Positions 51,823-60,007 of a stretch of DNA of 64,000 bases are shown one piece after another. The notes under the pieces are model-generated. The model was not told the origin of the DNA. It searched no databases and was given only the letters and a program-made list of their open reading frames with translations. Origin of the DNA: Microbacterium yannicii (GTDB lineage Bacteria; Actinomycetota; Actinomycetes; Actinomycetales; Microbacteriaceae). Positions within the stretch are counted from its first letter, which is position 1. The number at the start of each line of letters is the position of its first letter. The DNA lies in assembly GCF_024055635.1 (NCBI RefSeq), contig NZ_JAMXMB010000012.1, forward strand, positions 1-64,000, read 5' to 3'. Made by a program: the position numbers and the translations under genes.

Positions 51823-54474
51823 ATGATGACTTCTGCTCCCTACGACCTCGCGATCGACAGTGGCGGGGACCGGTTCCCCGTGACCGGTGCGGCGCCGCGT
51901 CTCTCCTGGAAGCCGCCGCGTCTCGCCGACGGCGGCGACAGCTACGAGCTGGAAGCGACCGTCGACGGTATCGCGGCTCTCCGGGCCGTCGTGACCGGCC
52001 ACCGCTACCTGGGCTGGCCTTGGCCGGCACCCACGAGCCGCCAGCGTGTCGCGTGGCGTGTGCGCGCGGTGTCCGCCGACGCCGGCTCGGAGTGGTCTGA
52101 GCGGCACGAGTTCGAGGTCGGCCTGCTCGACCAGGACTGGACGGCACGGTGGATCAGCCCCGTCCACACCGACGACCCGGGCCCCGGTCGCCGGGCCGCC
52201 CACACCCTCGCGGTCTCGTTCGAGCTGCCGGTGGGTGTCGCATCGGCTCGCCTCTATTCCACGGCGCTCGGCGTGTACGAGGCGTTCGTGAACGGCGAGC
52301 GAGCCGGCACGGCTCAGCTCTCACCCGGGACGACGTCGTACGACCGCACGCTGTACGCCCAGGCATCCGATGTGGGCGACAGCCTGAGGACGGGAGCCAA
52401 CCGGCTCGAGATCGTCCTCTCCGACGGCTGGTACCGCGGACAGGTCGGCGCCTTCCGGACTCCTGCCGAGTGGGGGGACGCGCCCGGCGCCCGCGCCGAG
52501 CTGCACGTCGCTCTCGAAGACGGGTCGACACGGGTCGTCCGCACCGACGGCGACTGGACGAGTGCGCCCTCGGTCATCACCCAGGCCGACCTCATGGCGG
52601 GCCAGACGACCGACTTCCGCGCGGGGACGGCGCCCGCGGTGCCGGTGCTCGTCGACCAGGTCGCTGCTCCGCCGATCGCCTGGTCGCCCGCCCCGCCGGT
52701 GCGCGTGGTCGAGTCGCGTGCCGTGGTCTCGGTACGGGAGGTGCGCGACGGCGTGTGGGTCGCCGACTTCGGGCAGAACGCCTCCGGCTGGGTCACGCTG
52801 CGCGACCTGGGCGCGGCAGGCACGACGACCGTGCTCGAGTACGGCGAGTTCCGCGACGCCACCGGCGACCTGTCGACGTCGCACCTCGACTCCCACCGCC
52901 CTGACGCCACGATGGTGTTCGTCCAGCGGGACGAGGTCGTCTCGGCGGGCCATGACGCGGTGTTCGAGCCGCGACACACCATCCACGGCTTCCAGTACGT
53001 GCGGATCACGCGGGAGGGGGCGTTCGACCCGAAGACCCTCGAGATGCAGGTCGTCCACACCGACCTGGCCCGCACCGGTTCCTTCGCGTGCAGCGACCCG
53101 GACCTCACGCGGCTGCACGAGCTGGCGGACTGGAGCTTCCGCGGCAACGCCGTGGACATCCCGACCGACTGCCCCACGAGGGAGCGACTGGGCTGGACCG
53201 GCGACTACCAGATCTTCGCCCCGACGGCGACGCGGCTCTACGACGTCAGCGGCTTCACCCGGAAGTGGCTGCGCTCCGTCCGCGACGACCAGCTCGACGA
53301 CGGCCGGATCGCCAACTTCTCGCCCGACGGCAGGCGGGTGAAGCTTCACACCGACGCGCAGTTCGCCATGATGACGGGCTCCGCCGGCTGGGGCGATGCG
53401 ATCACCGCCGTCCCGTGGGAGATGTACACCGCCTACGGCGACCGGAGCGTGCTCGCCGACAACTGGGACGCCATGGTGCGATGGGTGCACTGGGCTCTCG
53501 CCACCGCCTCGGGCTCGCGGCATCCGTCCCGCGTCCAGCGATCGAGCGAGCCGCAGCCCCACGAGCAGTACATCTGGGACGGCTCCTTCCACTGGGGCGA
53601 GTGGATCGAGCCCAAGCGCAAGCGCGCCGACGGCACGCTCATCGACCCCGTGCAGGACAACCCGCAGGCCTGGTTCATGGCCGACAAGGGGGAAGTGGGC
53701 ACTGCCTTCCTCCACCGCTCCCTCGACACTGTCGCGCGTGCGGCGGCGATCCTCGGACGCGACGACGACGCCGTCGAGTTCGGTGAGCTGGCCGCACGAG
53801 TCCGCGACGCGTGGCGCACCGAGTTCCTCGCCGCGGACGGGCGCACCGTCGCCGACACTCAGGCCGCGTACGTGCGGGCGCTGTCGTTCGGTCTCATTCC
53901 GGACGACCTCCGCGAAGCGTCCGCAGCGCGCCTGGTCGAGCTGATCCGCGAAGCGGGCGGCCACCTCGGCACAGGGTTCCTGTCGACGGGGGACCTGCTG
54001 CCGGTGCTGGCAGAGAACGGATACACGGATGTCGCGTACGACGTCCTCCTGCAGCGCACCTCGCCGTCGTGGCTCAACATGATCGACAAGGGCGCGACGA
54101 CGATCTGGGAGGACTGGGACGGCATCGACGACCAGGGCGACGCCCACGAGTCCCTCAACCACTACAGCAAGGGCGCAGTGGTGCGGTTCCTCCACACCCA
54201 TGTGGCAGGGCTTCGCCAGGCTCCCGGATCGATCGCCTGGGAGTCCGTGATCGTGCAGCCGACGCCGCACCCCACGCTCACGTGGGCCAAGACGACGCAC
54301 GAGTCGCCGCAAGGCCCCATCAGCGTCCACTGGCACAGCGATGGCGACCGATTCGAGGTCGAGGTCGACCTCCCCGCCGGCACGCACGGCACGCTCGTGC
54401 TGCCGGACGGCGCGGAACGCGCGCTCTCACCCGGGCGCATCACCGCCTCGACCACGACGGAGGTCCTCGCATGA
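51823..54474 (+). CDS. Alpha-L-rhamnosidase, GH78
   Basis: An 883-residue GH78 enzyme, inverting, cytoplasmic (no signal peptide). The N-terminal beta domains include the PRLSWKPP start and the WISP motif (WTARWISPV), then the substrate-side strands with FVNGERAGTAQLSPGTTSYD. The (alpha/alpha)6 domain has the signature IPTDCPTRERLGWTGD (446-461), and WEDWDGIDDQGDAHESLNHY near 766-785 carries the proposed general-base region. The end is a beta-domain. It cleaves terminal rhamnose from glycans. AGGAAAGACG lies before ATG 51823. First gene of the site-d operon, coupled to uxaC. Confidence 0.95.
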   Translation: MMTSAPYDLAIDSGGDRFPVTGAAPRLSWKPPRLADGGDSYELEATVDGIAALRAVVTGHRYLGWPWPAPTSRQRVAWRVRAVSADAGSEWSERHEFEVGLLDQDWTARWISPVHTDDPGPGRRAAHTLAVSFELPVGVASARLYSTALGVYEAFVNGERAGTAQLSPGTTSYDRTLYAQASDVGDSLRTGANRLEIVLSDGWYRGQVGAFRTPAEWGDAPGARAELHVALEDGSTRVVRTDGDWTSAPSVITQADLMAGQTTDFRAGTAPAVPVLVDQVAAPPIAWSPAPPVRVVESRAVVSVREVRDGVWVADFGQNASGWVTLRDLGAAGTTTVLEYGEFRDATGDLSTSHLDSHRPDATMVFVQRDEVVSAGHDAVFEPRHTIHGFQYVRITREGAFDPKTLEMQVVHTDLARTGSFACSDPDLTRLHELADWSFRGNAVDIPTDCPTRERLGWTGDYQIFAPTATRLYDVSGFTRKWLRSVRDDQLDDGRIANFSPDGRRVKLHTDAQFAMMTGSAGWGDAITAVPWEMYTAYGDRSVLADNWDAMVRWVHWALATASGSRHPSRVQRSSEPQPHEQYIWDGSFHWGEWIEPKRKRADGTLIDPVQDNPQAWFMADKGEVGTAFLHRSLDTVARAAAILGRDDDAVEFGELAARVRDAWRTEFLAADGRTVADTQAAYVRALSFGLIPDDLREASAARLVELIREAGGHLGTGFLSTGDLLPVLAENGYTDVAYDVLLQRTSPSWLNMIDKGATTIWEDWDGIDDQGDAHESLNHYSKGAVVRFLHTHVAGLRQAPGSIAWESVIVQPTPHPTLTWAKTTHESPQGPISVHWHSDGDRFEVEVDLPAGTHGTLVLPDGAERALSPGRITASTTTEVLA

Positions 54475-55919
54475 GCACCATCACCCCACCGACCACCTCG
54501 CCGCTGGGCGCGGCCGTCGCCGACGACCGGCTCGAGCCTCGCGACCCGCACCGCCTCTTCCCCGGCGACCGGCGCACGCGCGACATCGCGCGGGGGCTGT
54601 ACGAGAGGGTCGCGACGGCGCCTATCGTCTCGCCGCACGGCCACGTGCCCGCGGAGTGGATCGCGCGCGACATCCCGTTCACCGACCCCACGGCGCTGCT
54701 GGTCAGCCACGACCACTACGTGACGCGGCTGCTGCACGCGTCGGGCCTCGACCTGGACGAGCTCGGCGTCGGCGGGCATCCGGTCGATCCGCGCGCGGCA
54801 TGGCGGCTCTTCGCCGAACGCCAGGCGGTGTTCGCCGGCACCGCGACGGGCTACTGGATCGACGAGGAGCTGCGGAACGTCCTCGACATCGACGTGGCGC
54901 TCTCCGCCGAGACGGCCGACGCCGTGTACGACCGCATCCAGGCGAAGCTCGACACTCCCGCCTTCCGGCCGCGTGCGCTGTTCGAGCGGTTCGGCATCGA
55001 GGTCCTGGCGACGACCGATGACCCGCTGGACGACCTGCGCTTCCACGGCGAGATCGCCGCGAGCGGCCTCCCTGGACGCGTGCTGCCGACCTTCCGTCCT
55101 GATCGCTATCTCGATCCCGACTCGCCCGAGTTCGCGACCGACATCGCGCGGCTGCTGGCGAGCGAAGGACAGGAGACGAGCTTCCGCGGCTACCTCACCG
55201 CCCTCGAGGCGCGGCGCGCGCACTTCATCCGGCACGGCGCGACCTCGGCCGACCACGGCATCGAGGATCCGGCGACGGTCGACCTGACCGGCGACGAAGC
55301 CGCGAGGCTCTTCCAGCTCGCCGTGTCGGGGCGTGCCGACGCCGCCGAGCGCCAGGTCTTCCGCGGCCACATGCTGCTGCAGATGGCGCGCATGAGCGTC
55401 GACGACGGCCTGGTGATGACGGTGCACGCGGGAGTGGTGCGCAACCACAGCACCGCGACGTTCCGCCGCTTCGGCGCCGACACCGGGCACGACTTCCCCA
55501 GGCGCACCGACTTCGTGCGGGGCCTGCGACCGCTGCTCGAGCGCTTCGGACTCGAGAAGTCCTTCCACCTGGTGCTGTTCGCCGTCGACGAGACGGTGTA
55601 CTCCCGTGAGATCGCTCCGATGGCCAGCTTCTACCCGAGCGTCTACATCGGGGCGCCGTGGTGGTTCCTCGACGCACCCGATGCGATGGCGCGCTTCCGC
55701 TCCGCGGTCACCGAGAGCGCCGGGTTCTCGCGGGGCTCGGGGTTCATCGACGACACCCGCGCCTTCCTGTCGATCCCCGCGCGTCACGACACGGCGCGCC
55801 GGGTGGATGCCTCGTTCCTCGCCCGTCTCGTGAGCGAGGGGCGCCTCACCGAGGCCGCAGCCGGCGCGGTCATCGACGACATCGCGGGGCCGCAGCCCCG
55901 GCGGGTGTTCAAGCTGTGA
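54471..55919 (+). CDS. uxaC: Uronate isomerase (glucuronate/galacturonate isomerase)
   Basis: A 482-residue UxaC-type amidohydrolase-fold isomerase that converts glucuronate to fructuronate and galacturonate to tagaturonate. Motifs: VSPHGHVPAEW (53-63) with metal-binding histidines, the family-typical EVLATTDDPLDDLRFHGEI, and TVHAGVVRNHS (near 321-331). The C-terminal FIDDTRAFLSIPARHD is also conserved. ATG 54471 overlaps the rhamnosidase stop by four bases. Together with the next gene it makes the first two steps of the bacterial uronate (Ashwell) pathway. The later genes (dehydratase, kinase, aldolase) are not in this window. Confidence 0.95.
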   Translation: MSTITPPTTSPLGAAVADDRLEPRDPHRLFPGDRRTRDIARGLYERVATAPIVSPHGHVPAEWIARDIPFTDPTALLVSHDHYVTRLLHASGLDLDELGVGGHPVDPRAAWRLFAERQAVFAGTATGYWIDEELRNVLDIDVALSAETADAVYDRIQAKLDTPAFRPRALFERFGIEVLATTDDPLDDLRFHGEIAASGLPGRVLPTFRPDRYLDPDSPEFATDIARLLASEGQETSFRGYLTALEARRAHFIRHGATSADHGIEDPATVDLTGDEAARLFQLAVSGRADAAERQVFRGHMLLQMARMSVDDGLVMTVHAGVVRNHSTATFRRFGADTGHDFPRRTDFVRGLRPLLERFGLEKSFHLVLFAVDETVYSREIAPMASFYPSVYIGAPWWFLDAPDAMARFRSAVTESAGFSRGSGFIDDTRAFLSIPARHDTARRVDASFLARLVSEGRLTEAAAGAVIDDIAGPQPRRVFKL

Positions 55920-57259
55920 CGGGTCGCTCCACCGGGCTCGCGACGCCGACGACCGGCCTCCACAGGTCACGGCCCGCGCCGCCCGTCCGCATCGTCCACC
56001 TCGGACTCGGCGCTTTCAGCCGATCGCACACCGCGTGGTACACCGACCGTGCCGTCGATGCGGAGGACTGGGGCATCGCCGCCTACACGGGGCGCAGCGC
56101 CGCGCTCGCCGCGGCGCTCAGCGCGCAGGACGGGGTGTACACGCTCATCGAGCGCTCGGCCGAGGGTGACCGACCCGAGGTCGTCGAGAGCATCGTGCGG
56201 GCGCGGCCCGGCGACGACGTCGCCGGACTGCTCGCCGACATCGCCGCCCCGGCGACCGCCATCGTGACGCTCTCGATCACCGAGGCCGGCTACCGCGCAG
56301 GCGCGGACGGGCTCCCCGACGACGGCGACCCGCTCGTGGTGGCCGACCGCGCCCGGCTCGCGCAGCTCGAAGCCGGCGACTCGGACGCGGCCCTCGGCCT
56401 CCAGACCGTGCTGGGGCGGCTCGTCGCGGGCCTCGATGCCCGGCGCCGCGGCGGTGCAGGTGCGCTGGCCGTGGTCTCGTGCGACAACATCCCCGACAAC
56501 GGCGGACATGTGGCGCGGGCACTGCTCGGGCTCGCGGCATCCGTTCCGCTGACGGCGGAGTGGTGCGAACAGAACGTCTCGTTCGTCTCGAGCTCCGTCG
56601 ACCGGATCACGCCCCGGATCGAGCCCGACGAGATGGCGTGTCTGACAGAGCGGTACCGGGATGCCGCGCCCGTCGTCGCGGAGCCGTTCAGCGACTGGGT
56701 GCTCTCGGGCGACTTCCCGGCTGGTCGTCCCGCCTGGGAGACGGCCGGAGCCCGATTCACCGACCAGCTGGAACCGTGGGAGGCGCGAAAGCTCTGGCTG
56801 CTCAACGGTGCGCACACGATCCTGGCGTGCCTCGGCGTCGTCCGCGGCCACACTCTGGTGTCGGAGGCGATCGCGGATCCGGTGTGCAGGAGCGCGGTCG
56901 AACGCTTCTGGGACGATGCCGAGCCGAATCTGCCGCGTCGGCTGGGCATCGCGGGCTATCGTCGCGCCCTCCTCGCACGCTTCGCCAACCCCCGCATCTC
57001 GCATCTGCTGTCGCAGATCGCACAGGACACGACGACGAAGGTCCGGCTGCGCATCGTTCCGGTTGCTGAACGCGAGCGCGCTGCCCGTCGAGGGGCCGCG
57101 GGGTGCGCCGGCGCACTGGCTGCCTGGCTCGTCGCGGAGGACGAGGCATCGGCGAGCGTCGCCGGTGTGCGTGACCGCATCGAGCGCGTGAGCACTTCCC
57201 TGGCCGAGGATGACGAATTCGTCGCGTCGGTCACCCGAGCGCTGACGCTCGCCCGGTGA
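55916..57259 (+). CDS. uxuB: Mannitol dehydrogenase family, fructuronate reductase
   Basis: A 447-residue polyol/uronate dehydrogenase of the mannitol dehydrogenase family. The Rossmann start is VHLGLGAFSRSHTAWY (27-42), the family motif VVSCDNIPDNG (near 186-196) is present, and the catalytic lysine is Lys292 in KLWLLNGAHT. Next to uxaC the likely reaction is reduction of fructuronate to mannonate with NADH; a tagaturonate reductase is possible. GTG 55916 overlaps the uxaC stop. It closes the rhamnosidase operon, so release of rhamnose and use of the uronate it caps are made together. Confidence 0.9.
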   Translation: MTGRSTGLATPTTGLHRSRPAPPVRIVHLGLGAFSRSHTAWYTDRAVDAEDWGIAAYTGRSAALAAALSAQDGVYTLIERSAEGDRPEVVESIVRARPGDDVAGLLADIAAPATAIVTLSITEAGYRAGADGLPDDGDPLVVADRARLAQLEAGDSDAALGLQTVLGRLVAGLDARRRGGAGALAVVSCDNIPDNGGHVARALLGLAASVPLTAEWCEQNVSFVSSSVDRITPRIEPDEMACLTERYRDAAPVVAEPFSDWVLSGDFPAGRPAWETAGARFTDQLEPWEARKLWLLNGAHTILACLGVVRGHTLVSEAIADPVCRSAVERFWDDAEPNLPRRLGIAGYRRALLARFANPRISHLLSQIAQDTTTKVRLRIVPVAERERAARRGAAGCAGALAAWLVAEDEASASVAGVRDRIERVSTSLAEDDEFVASVTRALTLAR

Positions 57260-57305
57260 CATCCGGCTGAGGTGCGCGCCGAGAAGTAACGGCTCGATCA
57301 CTTTC

Positions 57306-57400
57306 TGGCAATCGGTTGTCGAACGGGATGAATGCTGGTTTACTGGCGGTCAGCCCTCGCTTCGCACCTTCCCGGAGACGTGAGCGACAAGCGGTTGCAT
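57306..57400 (+). promoter_or_regulatory. Promoter with two regulon operators (sites e and f)
   Basis: TGGCAATCGGTTGTCG (57306-57321) overlaps a -35 box TTGTCG (57316-57321), 17 bp before TTTACT (57339-57344). A second, weaker copy CGACAAGCGGTTGCAT lies at 57385-57400, 79 bp downstream, before the binding-protein start at 57429. Two sites flanking the start point would allow a DNA loop. The rest of the gap after the uxuB stop (57260-57305) is empty. Confidence 0.7.
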
Positions 57401-57428
57401 GAAGCATTCATTCAAAGGAGTCTGGATC

Positions 57429-58991
57429 ATGTCGATACCCCGTACCGGCCGACGGCCGCTCAGGTTCGCAGCGTTGGGCGCTGCGGCGCTCGCCGCCGCC
57501 CTCGCCCTGTCCGCCTGCAGCGGCTCGCCGGAAGCGGCGCCCTCCGCGTCTGCCGGTTCCGTGGCTGAGAAGGATCTCGCCATCGCGGCGGTGTCGGGAC
57601 CCAACTCGCTCGACCCGGCGCAACTCGTCGACGGACAGCAGCAGTTCGTGTGGTCGTCGATCCTCGACACGCTCCTCGCAAAGGAGAACAACACCGGCGA
57701 GCTCATCCCCAACGCCGCCGAGAGCTGGCAGTACAACGAGGACGGTACCGAGCTGACGCTCACGCTCCGCGAGGGTATGACCTTCAGCACCGGCGACCCG
57801 GTGAACGCCGACGCGGTCGTCGCCACGATGCTGCGTAACAAGAACACCCCCGGCGTCGTGCAGGTGAAGTACGGCGCCGTCACCGATGTCACAGCCGAGG
57901 ACGACCTCACCGTGAAGGTGACGTTCAGCTCGTTCGACCCGCAGTTCCTCTCGAACCTGACCGGAGGCGCCGGCGCCATCGGCGACCCCGCGACTCTCGA
58001 TGACGAGCGGACCGCGACCGACCCGGTCGGATCGGGCCCGTTCACGCTCGACGTCGCGAAGACAGTGCCCGGCAGCACCTACGTGCTCACCAAGCGTGAC
58101 GACTACTGGAACGCCGACGCGATCCCGTTCAAGACGTTCACCGTCCGTGTTCTCCAGGACCCGACGGCGTCGTTCAACGCGCTGCAGGCCGGAGAGATCA
58201 ACGCCGCCACCGTGCAGACCCAGCTGCTCGGCCAGCTGGGCGACGAGTATGCGATCCAGCAGATCGACGCGCAGGCAGTCGCATATCTCGACATCCTCGA
58301 CCGCGGCGGGGAGAAATGGCCGGCCCTCGGCGACGAGCGTGTGCGCCAGGCGCTCAACTACGCGATCGACCGCGAGGGCGTCCTGAAGGGCATCTTCAGC
58401 GGCGTCGGCATGGTGACGGAGCAGATCTTCAGCCCGTACGGCCAGGTCTACGACGAGTCGCTCAACGAGACGTACGACTACGACCCCGAGAAGGGCAAGG
58501 AGCTCGTCGAGGAGGCGGGCTACGCCGGCGAGACCTTCCAGATCCCGAGCACGTTCCTCTCGACCTCCCTCGAGCCGACCCTCACGCAGGCGTTCGCCGA
58601 TGTCGGGCTCACGCTGGAATGGGTGCCGGTGCCGCCGCAGCAGGCGCAGTCCGCGCACCTCTCGGGCGACTACCCGCTCAGCTTCCAGTTCACGGGCTTC
58701 AACTCCGACCCGGCGGACGCCGCCTCGCACTACGGCGCCAGCGGCTACGCCAATCCGCGGGGCTACACCGACGACACCATCGATGAGCTCTTCGGCACCA
58801 TCAACTCGACCGTCGATACCGAGGCCGCCCTGCCGGCGTACCAGGAGCTCAACGCGTATGCCGTGGAGCAGGCGTTCGAAGTGCCGATCGTGTTCGTCGG
58901 CGCGACGTGGGCCGGCCGCGACGGGATCGTGATGGTCGATGACGGCCGCAGCTCGGTGCCGACCGTGCGACTGTTCGGCGTCAGCGAGTAA
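57429..58991 (+). CDS. Family 5 ABC substrate-binding lipoprotein
   Basis: A 520-residue solute-binding protein of the oligopeptide/dipeptide (SBP_bac_5) type. Lipoprotein signal with Arg-rich start and LALSAC, Cys30. The mature part has AAVSGPNSLDPAQLVDGQQQ (42-61) and ESWQYNEDGTELTLTLREGM, the family-typical strand, then FSTGDPVNADAVVATM. Family 5 proteins also bind oligosaccharides in several bacteria, and the operators and GH43 downstream suggest this here. ATG 57429 has AAGGAG nine bases upstream; the longer ATG is inside operator f. A hairpin follows the stop. Confidence 0.94.
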   Translation: MSIPRTGRRPLRFAALGAAALAAALALSACSGSPEAAPSASAGSVAEKDLAIAAVSGPNSLDPAQLVDGQQQFVWSSILDTLLAKENNTGELIPNAAESWQYNEDGTELTLTLREGMTFSTGDPVNADAVVATMLRNKNTPGVVQVKYGAVTDVTAEDDLTVKVTFSSFDPQFLSNLTGGAGAIGDPATLDDERTATDPVGSGPFTLDVAKTVPGSTYVLTKRDDYWNADAIPFKTFTVRVLQDPTASFNALQAGEINAATVQTQLLGQLGDEYAIQQIDAQAVAYLDILDRGGEKWPALGDERVRQALNYAIDREGVLKGIFSGVGMVTEQIFSPYGQVYDESLNETYDYDPEKGKELVEEAGYAGETFQIPSTFLSTSLEPTLTQAFADVGLTLEWVPVPPQQAQSAHLSGDYPLSFQFTGFNSDPADAASHYGASGYANPRGYTDDTIDELFGTINSTVDTEAALPAYQELNAYAVEQAFEVPIVFVGATWAGRDGIVMVDDGRSSVPTVRLFGVSE

Positions 58992-58995
58992 GACC

Positions 58996-59030
58996 ATCCG
59001 GGGATGCGGGCACCGCCCGCATCCCCGGAT
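58996..59030. terminator. Intercistronic hairpin after the binding-protein gene
   Basis: Two perfectly complementary 16-base arms (58996-59011, starting ATCCGGGGATG, and 59015-59030) close an ACC loop. It lies between the binding-protein stop and the permease ATG at 59049, as in the 29851 hairpin. No U-run follows. It probably tunes the excess of binding protein over permease. Confidence 0.7.
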
Positions 59031-59048
59031 CAACCCCAGGGAACGACG

Positions 59049-59990
59049 ATGATCTCCTACACGCTGCGCCGGCTCGGCGCGGGGCTGATCCTGATCCTGC
59101 TGGTGACGTTCATCACCTTCCTACTGCTCAGCACCTCGTTCGAAGACGTCGCGAAGACGATCCTCGGCCAATCGGCCACGCCGGAGGCCACGGCGGCGCT
59201 GATGCAGGCGAAGGGCTGGGACCGGCCCGTACTCGTGCAGTACTTCGACTGGCTGGGGGCAGCGGTACGCGGTGACTTCGGGACCTCGGTGTACACATCG
59301 CTCCCCGTCGGCCCCACGGTGTTGCAGCGACTGGCGGTGACCCTCTCGGTCATCATCCCGGCGCTCATCCTGACCGTCATCATCTCGACAGTCCTCGGTG
59401 TCTGGGCTGCGGCCCGCGGAGGCGTCGCCGACCGACTCTCGCAGGGGATCTCGCTCATCGGCTACATCGTCCCCGGGCTCCTGCTGGCCATCGGCCTGGT
59501 GGTCATCTTCGCCGTCCAGCTCAAGTGGCTGCCGGCCACCGGCTACACGCCTCCCGGCGAGGACCCGGCCGCCTGGGCACGCAGCATCACCATCCCGGTC
59601 ATCGTGCTCGTCATCGGAGGCGTCGCGAACATGGCCGCCCAGGTGCGTGGCCGCATGATCGACGAGCTCCGTCGCGACTACGTCCGCACACTCCGCACGC
59701 GGGGTACTTCGACGACCTCGATCGTGCTGCGGCATGCCCTGCGCAACGCCGCCAGCCCCGCGCTGACCGTGATGTCGCTCGAGTTCATCGCGATGTTCGG
59801 CGGCGCACTGATCATCGAGAACGTCTTCGCGCTGCCGGGCTACGGCAGCTTCGCGTTCAACGCCTCCCTGCAGGGCGACATCCCCGTGATCCTCGGCATC
59901 ACCGCCTTCGGCGTGCTGCTCGTCACGGTGGTGAACCTCCTCACCGACCTGGCCAACGGCTGGCTCAACCCGAAAGCGAGAGTCCATTGA
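59049..59990 (+). CDS. ABC transporter permease, DppB type
   Basis: A 313-residue permease of the oligopeptide family. It starts ISYTLRRLGAGLILILLVTF, has the segments DRPVLVQYFDWLGAAVRGDF (near 60-80) and the EAA-like loop RRDYVRTLRTRGTSTTSIVL (near 211-230), then LRNAASPALTVM. Six membrane helices are expected. ATG 59049 lies 18 bp after the hairpin. It pairs with the permease half of the next, fused protein. Confidence 0.94.
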   Translation: MISYTLRRLGAGLILILLVTFITFLLLSTSFEDVAKTILGQSATPEATAALMQAKGWDRPVLVQYFDWLGAAVRGDFGTSVYTSLPVGPTVLQRLAVTLSVIIPALILTVIISTVLGVWAAARGGVADRLSQGISLIGYIVPGLLLAIGLVVIFAVQLKWLPATGYTPPGEDPAAWARSITIPVIVLVIGGVANMAAQVRGRMIDELRRDYVRTLRTRGTSTTSIVLRHALRNAASPALTVMSLEFIAMFGGALIIENVFALPGYGSFAFNASLQGDIPVILGITAFGVLLVTVVNLLTDLANGWLNPKARVH

Positions 59991-60007
59991 GCGACGACCG
60001 TGGACCC

